Positions 56,295 to 64,000 of a DNA stretch of 64,000 nt are shown piece by piece; the first letter of the stretch is position 1; each line of letters starts with the position of its first letter. This DNA comes from Hemerocallis citrina (lineage: Eukaryota; Streptophyta; Magnoliopsida; Asparagales; Asphodelaceae): NCBI GenBank assembly GCA_017893485.1, contig CM030358.1:152347368-152411367 (forward strand), in the 5' to 3' direction. Both the position numbers and the translations under genes were made by a program. The notes beneath the pieces are model-generated. The model was given only the letters and a program-made list of their open reading frames with translations, made no database searches and was not told the DNA's origin.

Positions 56295-59268
56295 TGTCAC
56301 GTCCCGCTTCCCAAAAATACGGAATACGAGCACATGACAAAAGCCCAGCGAATGACTAATGTCACCTATAAGCTGTTTAATCGATTAACTCAACAACATA
56401 AACAATACAGAACAATTGCGCAGGCAATAATAATGATCTCATGAACAAAAATACTTGGAATAAAACAATATAATATCTAAATACAATAATAATAATCCAA
56501 CGTCTGGAAATAATAATAAAAATTCGGGACATAAACCCAAAACAATCATAATCCAATCCAAAAATAAATACAAGTCTTAATACATCAAGTCATTTAAAGC
56601 GATAAGCAAATTAAAAGCAGAAATCTTCAAAATGTTTATTCTCCAACTCCAGCAGGCAATTCTCCTTCATTACCTGTAAATATTTCATCTAAAAAGAGAA
56701 AAATAATTGTCCTTAGAGCAAGTCATGGAAAGCAAGTAGAGAAAGCAGGGAACAATGGAATAACGGTATAACAACGAAACAATGGATCAATAGGAAACAA
56801 TAACTTGGCACAATAATAATAATCAATAACATGGTAACTAATGCAACGGTGTAACGGTGAATTAATATTCTGTAATGGTAACCAACGGTTAATATCATTA
56901 TCACTTAAACAATATTGGATATAAATAGGAATAATGATGAACAATATGCAATGTCGACGTAGTGTGATCCTTAAGTCTATTAATTATTTTAATCCTAACT
57001 AATGTAGCACTTCATGCGTTCCATCTATTTACCACATGGTTGCTACATGCAAACAATTTCGCTTTAGACTTAGTAGTGGGCTCCATAGTTCATGTACTCT
57101 TCAACATTAAACATTATTCACCTTTCGGTGTACGGTTCGGTCATCAGCAATGATACAATACACGATAGATTGGGTTACGGCCATAACCACAATCACCGAT
57201 AAAACAATAGCCGGAACATTATTTAGGGAAACACGGGCCCCTCCTCCAAGTACAGTCTCTATATTGTCCACTACGAAAAGTCAACCCTTAAACCCCGGCT
57301 TGTTAATTATTTATCAATGCAACAACACAATATGCAATTAAGGAACAAGGGGTGAACAATAGTATCAATAGGGAAACAATAGGTTGATAACATGGATAGG
57401 ACGGTTAAAATAGTGACAATAACTCATTGGGAACATGCAATGCAACATACAATCATTAATTCATGCAATGATACGATAGAGGAATAGTTAATACATTAAA
57501 AAGAGAGATCTAAAATTCTGTAATGTAAAAACACAGCTGCAGTAAAACGGGCATAACTCTTGCTACAAAACTCGGAATTCGAAAATTCTGGATGTTATTG
57601 ACAACTAGACATTCGGGGCTACGTTTCATATTTAGAAAACATTTTATTTTGAGGTCATTTACTGCTTCGAAAACAACAATCAAGGTTCAGGTCAGCAACA
57701 TGTATAGTTCTTAGGGTATTTTTGTTGGACATAAAATTAGTTAAACATGATGTGTTTCTATCTATAGTCAACAATTTGTGTAACTAGCATGATAGGTGTC
57801 CAAACATGATAAATAAAGATTAGCACACACATATACAAGTCCAACATCAATCAATCATCAACGACATACAACCTAACGAATGTCTCTACAATAAATTATT
57901 TGTGTTAACTTTGTGTGAATAACTCTATTAACAATTCTATATGCATTCATTAAGATACAAACTTAGAGTCAAAGTGGCACGATGTCAAGAATATCTGGGT
58001 TAGCTCGTGTAAACCCACAATAAACCCAACGAAAAGGACAACAAAGGGCAATACGATAACAAAATGATCTATTGTAAGAATTTTCAATAAAACTTGAATT
58101 TGAAACAAACAGCAATTCAAGAGGACGGTGACTTGCCTGTTAACCGGTGAAACGAATAGCGAGAATAATGGAATATGAATCCCGAAGCAACAAACTCACG
58201 AACTAGCAAAATAACACGTGCAATATACGTGCTCCCAAAATCAAAGCAATCAATAGCACAAAAGAACCCACTCACAGCAAGGAGATAATCAGCAACAGCC
58301 AACAAAAGAGATGGCAGCAATGTCAGCCATGGGCTTCGGTGGCCACGGCCAGCGACGGCGGCGACTTGGTGGCGGCACGACGCGGCGGGCGGGCGACGCT
58401 ACAGTGATGGTCGACGGGATCAAGATAGCAGCATGGGAAGATTGGGGTTTGGTTGTTGATCGAAGCGGAAGAGGAGAAAGGGGGTTTCGGGTGGGAGGAC
58501 GGCGACTGAGGAGGTGGTCGCCAAGGGGTGGGTTGCCGGAGAACGGCCGGGGACGAAGCCGGAGAGGGTTGGGAGTTGATTTGGGGAAAGATGAACAGTA
58601 ACAGGAGAGAGAGAATAGGAGAGAGATTAGACGACTAGGGTTTCGATTTGCGTGCAGAAATTAAGGTTACAGTAGAGTTGTATTTATAGGGTACAATTAG
58701 GGTTCAATTAGGAGATAGATCAAAATCAACATGGTTCAAATAAAAATACCCATAATTCAAATGAACAAAATCCACAATATAGATAACTCAATAAAAGAGA
58801 AAGATAGTTCATGAACGAAAATTCCAACCCAATTAGATAAATAAATAACACAATTGAAATAATAAGAATTTAAAATAAAATGGAACTCGCCAAGAAAATC
58901 AGATCGGGTATAAAAATAAAATAATCCAATATATGAATTTTAAATAGAAAATCATGAAATAACAATTTATAATCATAATCATAATAGTGATAAATTATAC
59001 AATAAAATAGTATTCGGGTTTAGAAATTTTATTAAAATAATTCAATAATAATAATATATTTGTTTTAAGCTCAAATATAAATAGCCGATCAATAAGATGT
59101 CGAAGATAAGGTCAAAATACAACATTATTCGAAATAAATAAAATTTTTGTTTAGAAAAAAAAATACTTTAATACAGATCCAAAATAAATTTAACACAAAA
59201 TAAATTTACAAAAGTTCAAATTATAGAAAATACGCAGAAAATACTAATTATCAAAAATGGGGGTTACA
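56295..59268 (-). mobile_element. Solo LTR F2, 3.0 kb, in element B
   Basis: It starts TGTCACGTCCC and ends GGGGGTTACA, flanked by a perfect TSD AATAG (56290-56294 and 59269-59273). It is the same family as F1 (CGCTTCCYAAAAATACGGAA at the start). It has no PBS or gene. A Gly/Arg-rich 96-codon ORF at 58311-58601 lies in a GC-rich patch just downstream of its minus-strand TATA box; F1 has a comparable G-rich patch (16930-17160) without the same frame. Confidence 0.87.
58681..58690 (-). promoter_or_regulatory. TATA box of solo LTR F2
   Basis: CCTATAAATA on the minus strand, about 580 bp inside the LTR, precedes an AAACCCTAG and CT-rich leader. It sets the LTR orientation as minus. Confidence 0.55.
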
Positions 59269-59273
59269 AATAG

Positions 59274-60589
59274 TGAGGGCTATCATGGTCCAGAAATAGT
59301 AAAATGTTTTGTTAGTTGCATTTTTGCAAGCTATGGATGATGAACTTGTACTATGTTCTGTAGCATGGTATTATGAATTTTATAAAGCATGAAAGTTTGG
59401 ACATTTGGTCGTCTCTTGTCTTATGTATATTTTATTAAGTGTTTGGGATAAGGCATAAAGCTGAAATTTTTGTCATCTCCTTGGTAAGCCTCGTTTTCTT
59501 CTAAGGAGGAAGTGGTCATCGACCCTCTAGAAGTGCAATCAAGAGCTAGAAGATATGCTGAGAACTTGACTCGGGCACTAGAAGGTGATATGATGAAGCA
59601 AGAGCGATCGTGAGTATGGAGGCTCCAGAATGATCCACGGAGTGAGATATTCCCCAGCATTCTAGACGAGGGATGAAATAGGCCCCAGAGTGTTCTATGG
59701 AGTGGGATTGATCTCCAGTATTTCGGGACGAGAGCGATACTCATGGGGAGTTCGTATGGTGAGGTTGGCTCCAGAATGATCCATGGAGTGAGACATTCCT
59801 CAGCATTCCAGACGAGGGATGAAACAGGCCCCAGAATGATCTGTGGAGTGGGAATTGGTCTCCAGTATTCCAGGGATGAGAGCAATGCTCATAAGAAAGA
59901 TTGTGTAATGTTGGCTCCAGAATGATCCAGGGAATGAGATTTTTTCTAGTATTCCAGACGTGGGATGAAATAGGCCCCAGAATGTTCTGTGGAGCGGGAT
60001 TGGACTCCAGTATTCCAGGGACGAAAGCAACATTCACGGGAAGGCTAGTGGAACATTGACTCCAGAATGATCCAAGGAGTGAGATATTCCCCAGTATTCC
60101 AGGCGTGGGATGGAATAGGCCTCAAGATGTTCTGTGGAGCAGGATTGATCTCCAGTATTCCGAGGATGAGAGTAATACCCATGGGGAAATTAATGATAAG
60201 AAAGGCTCCAGAATAATCTGTGGAGCGAGATATTTCCCAGTATTCCAGAACGCGGGATGAAATAGGCCCCAAGATATTCTGTAGAGAGGGATTGATCTCC
60301 AGTAATCCAGGATGAGAATGACTTTCCCCAAGGTGATTCATCCCCAGTACGGTGGATGTGAGATAAGAAAGATCCCCGAATTATCCACGCGATGGGATTA
60401 ATCTCCGGGATGGAAGGATGCGTTGAGCACTTGAGGCATGTGAGCCGGTGTTGAGCACTTGAGAGTCAGTTGTCGAGGATGTTCCTCGAGGAATTTGAGA
60501 TGATCAGGGGAGGGTGTCTTCTGCTCATTGATGTTTGTCTACTCCCCTAGCATCGTTCTGAGGACAGAATGATTCTAAGGAGGGAGTGA
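59274..60589 (+). other. 3' part of B internal region, repeats and polypurine tract
   Basis: No coding sequence. It consists of a unique 350-bp stretch, the 146-bp array, and a final unique 190 bp ending in the polypurine tract AAGGAGGGAGTGA (60577-60589) before the 3' LTR. Confidence 0.75.
59621..60400 (+). repeat. 146-bp tandem array in B internal region
   Basis: Units begin at GGCTCCAGAATGATCC 59621, 59767, 59913, 60058 and 60204 (spacing 146, 146, 145, 146). Each unit has two related halves, built on CCAGAATG...GGAGTG and CTCCAGTATTCCAG. Minus-strand ORFs across it (such as 59421-59885) are repeat-derived. Confidence 0.88.
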
Positions 60590-63500
60590 TGTAATAACCC
60601 ACAAAATAGCATATGGCTATTTTTGCATAGTAATCCGTGCACGTCTGTGTATTGCACACGATTACATATTTTTCTAACAATTATCAGTTTTAATTGAGAG
60701 ATTTTAGACATATGAGCTGTTCTGAACCCGATGAGGTATACTCGGAATATTTTCTCGACTAAACTGTGGTTTTGTTCCGATTGTTTTTTACCAGATAATT
60801 TTTGGGAGGAAAATATAATTTCTATAAAATATGTATTTTTATGGATTTTAATATATATATATATTGGTTATTTTCAATTAAGCTAGTGCTTGAATTGAAT
60901 ATGGGTTGTATTTGTGCACTAGGGTTAGAATCGGGGTATGGTGACCTAGGGTTCCTTGAACTAACCTAGGGTTAGGAACCCTAGCATCATGATGATCATG
61001 GCATGATCTTGATGAAGATCCAATGGTGGAAATATTTAACCATGTGTGGTTGACTATGAGGATAAGAAGTTTCCAAGGAAATTTCCAAGAAACTTCCAAG
61101 AAACTTCTAGGAAATTTGTGTTGTCTTCTTCTCATCCATCCATCCACACTCACTCCACTCCACCCCAATCTCCTCCCTCCATCTCCATCAAGAAATTCCG
61201 GCCCATTCCACCCCAAAACCCCTAGCCTCCGTTCAATAAATACCCCACTCTCTTCACTTTTCATTCTCTTTATCTTCTTGTTTTATTTGTTTCAAAAAGA
61301 AAAAGAAAAAAAGGGAGTCTTTGAGAAATAAGGAGAATAAAGGAGAAATTTTAAGTAAGTGTAGTAGAGAAGAGGAAGAGTTGTGGAGCTCTACAAAAGC
61401 ATGGAGCAAAGGAAGGAGAGCAAGCCAGCTACAAGAAGTTCTCTTGCAAAATCTACATGTGGGTGATCTCTTAAACTCTAAACTTGGTATTTAATTTTTT
61501 TGGTGTGAAATGGATGTGTATTAGTGGTAGCTATAATGTTGTTACCATGTATGAGCATGTGAAGTGGTAGGAAAACATAGTTGTATGGTAAGAACAACTT
61601 TTTCTTAAAGCTTGTTAAGAAGCATGGTTGTGAGGGTATGTTTGAGAATTTCTTGCTTCCAAATGGCTTGGAATTATGAGCTTAAATTTTGGAAAATTGT
61701 TCTTCTATGTATTTAGAGTATCCATGATTATTTCGTAATTTTTGGATGCAATTTAGTAGCCTAAACACTGAGCCAAAGTCAGGACAGAGAGCAGCCAGAG
61801 GTGCTGCTGCTATGCAGAAATTGGCTGTCTTTTCGACCTTGTAACTCAGTGTAGGCTAGGTTTTTTGATTTGGAAAATTTTTGTGGACACTCTTGTATGT
61901 GTCTATAACTAGTCTAAAATTTCATAATTTTTCGAGGTCTTTTGATACCTCAAAAAAATTGTGGAGTGCGACTGGTCTGGATAGTTGTAACTGAAGCTGA
62001 TTGCTTTGGGGTTGAAGTTTAAAGGGACATAACTTCTTGGGTGTTTATGATATTGCTATGAAATTTTGGGAGTAACTTTTGGCATGAGTCTATTTAGGTA
62101 TTGTAAAATTTTAGAATTTTAGAGGTCGTTTGTTTAAGGTTCAAGAATAAACCATACACAGTGGCAAAAATCCTGCTGAAAGAGCAGTTGAAAATTATGC
62201 AATGTTTGAGGAGTCATAACTCATTGCGTGATGTGAATCTGAATGCAAATTTTGGACACAATGAAATGGTATATGTTTGGATTAAGAATCTCAAATTTCA
62301 TAAGCATTTGACTTAAGTTTGATTTATTCTTGAATTTCAAAGTGGGTTATGTTCAGCCTAGTACAAGTTGACTAGTCGGTGAAGATGGATAATCCTGGAC
62401 TTATTTGTTAAGAATCTGGACGACTTGCCAATTAGAGATTTGTAATAGGGAGTCATAGATTTCTAACCCATCTGTAATTTTGAAATTCCAGTTTGTAGTT
62501 TGAGAGTTATGATTTTCCAAAGATGGAACAGATTCGGTCTTAGTCAAGGCAGTACTCGCTAGAAAGACCAAATCTGTCCTGTTTGTGCTTCTGATGGATT
62601 TTTGAATTTGGAGGGTTTAAATGATTGACTCTGAAGAGGTGTTCAACTAGGAAGTTGAAGTAGACACTCCCACCTTTCCATAGGATCCGGAATTGAGTAA
62701 TTCCGATGAGTGAGCAAACTTTTATGATATTGGAAGGGTGCAGCGAGTGCAAGAAGGAACGTACTACTAAGAGTATATGAGGGTTATTGGGTCCTATCTT
62801 TCCAAAATGGAGGATATCAAGCAATTCTGAGTTGGGTTTTGGGAGTTATGGACGTTGCAAGTTTAGCAACCTGTTGTTTAAATCGACTTCAAGCTTAAGT
62901 TAACCCGGGAACTTGAGTTCCTTAAGGTGTTTGAGGGAGTCATTAACTGGGGGATGGCCGTGGATCTCCCTACCCTTCTAGAACGTCTAATTATAATGGA
63001 CTCCGATGAGCGTTGCTTGGGTCACAACTACTGCTATTTCTTGAACAATTGGGTTAGATGATTGATGAGGAACCCTCTGCTTACCGCAGTATGGTGATCA
63101 TGAGCTATCATGTTTTTAAATATGTTTTAGCATTTTGTTGGAACTTAGACAAGTTCTGGTGTTTAGTACTCATGGTGGACATGAGTGAGTTGGGATATAG
63201 TTCTGGTCGGTTGTGTTTGGTGTCTCGATGCCTGAGTCTGTCAATGGTCAAGAATTGATGGTTATGTGTGTGCTTACCTTCATTTGAATTATATTGCATC
63301 CTTGGGGCTCCGTTGGACCACTCGCTGAGGATCACGGGTCGGGATTATTTGGTTGCTGACCTGTGAAGGTATTGAGAATCAGTGGATGTGATTCCCGTGA
63401 TGACTGTTGTTTTGACAGACCGGACATGCCCGACATTATTGATTGACACTGAGTGTGGTTTGGGTAACAACTTGTTTTCAGTAAACTGCATTAATTAGGT

Positions 63501-64000
63501 TATCCTTTTTTATTTCTCTCGATGACCGAATTGGTGATCGGAGTGATTCCCTATAATCCAACTCATTCTGAGAGTTAGCACTAGGTAGTGATACTATAGG
63601 GTTGTCTCTTCCTGTCATTAGGAATACGTGTTGTTGTGCGTATCTTGCACTGTTGATTCCTAAAGTACCATGGTAAGAATGAGATGTCGATTTTCTGGCG
63701 GATAGGGGGTTTTAGACCCTCGAGGCCGTCATGTTCGATGTTGGTGGACACGAACCGATCATAATGGATCTTCTGCGCAATGGATATGCTGCGGGTATAT
63801 CTGTAAGTTCGTCAAAACTTTCGAGAAGGGTTCGATGCAACAATTATTGGTGACAACGAGGTAGCGCCCCGGATTATTTCTTTTATTTATACATCCTCGA
63901 CCATGTCATACTATCAGGAACAGGAAGTGGACCAAATTAGAATGCATTGCATAACGAGGGTTCAAATCCCTGAACTGGAGAAATGGCTTGATCTGGGGCA
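60590..64000 (+). repeat. B 3' LTR (cut by window end)
   Basis: It starts TGTAATAACCC and is colinear with the 5' LTR, including the uninterrupted site of element E at about 63850 (TTGGTGACAACGAGG). Roughly 0.7 kb is missing at the right. Confidence 0.9.

Larger units (their letters stand above)
42699..64000 (+). mobile_element. LTR retrotransposon B, partial gag only (right end beyond window)
   Basis: The 5' LTR is 42699-55441 with element E nested in it (about 4.15 kb without E). The PBS is at 55446, a gag remnant at 55600-56273, solo LTR F2 at 56295-59268, a 146-bp repeat array at about 59621-60400, a polypurine tract at 60577 and the 3' LTR from 60590. The last base of the window corresponds to about 54765 in the 5' LTR, so about 0.7 kb of the 3' LTR is unseen. 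The LTRs differ by several percent. No pol sequence is visible. Confidence 0.88.

Noticed and set aside
58311..58601. Gly/Arg-rich 96-codon ORF in F2 as a possible gene
   Set aside because: It runs antisense to the LTR transcript in a GC-rich patch and lacks a conserved counterpart in F1.

Overview
This window is plant nuclear heterochromatin made entirely of transposable elements. I found no host gene, rRNA, tRNA or CRISPR array. A land plant, probably a eudicot, is indicated by LTRs bounded by TGTAAYRCCC...GGGYGTTACA, primer-binding sites matching plant initiator-Met tRNA (TGGTATCAGAG), a Tat-like gypsy gag, a plant L1-type LINE, a BED-finger hAT transposase and a Ty1/copia RNase H. I cannot name the species.

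The layout is a nested stack that can be resolved from target-site duplications (TSDs). The oldest layer is the 3' end of a minus-strand copia element (1-959). Element A, a non-coding LTR retrotransposon, inserted into its RNase H region (960 onward). The A 5' LTR is split by (i) solo LTR G (2038-10655), which holds solo LTR C (2694-9186), which holds a hAT transposon (2994-6560); and (ii) a minus-strand LINE (about 11226-34780), which holds solo LTR F1 (14209-17604) and LTR element D (18703-32982), whose 5' LTR holds a second short LINE (20034-22745). A's internal region (36967-40291) has no coding capacity. Its 3' LTR (40292 onward) is cut at 42698 by element B (42699 to beyond 64000). The B 5' LTR holds the young gag-only element E (46027-54613), and the B internal region holds solo LTR F2 (56295-59268).

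The only long intact gene is the gag of E (46759-48513). All other coding sequence is broken by stops and frameshifts, many of them explicable as cytosine deamination. No element in the window carries a complete pol, so E, D, A and B would depend on enzymes from elsewhere. Letters A-G are local labels, not database family names. Alignments were made by eye.

Points for a second look: arrays of perfect hairpins in the 4.8-kb LTR of D; paired GTCGAC sites in C; a heat-shock-element-like cluster in the B promoter; an ORF1-only LINE; and E, whose 660-bp LTRs differ at one CpG.
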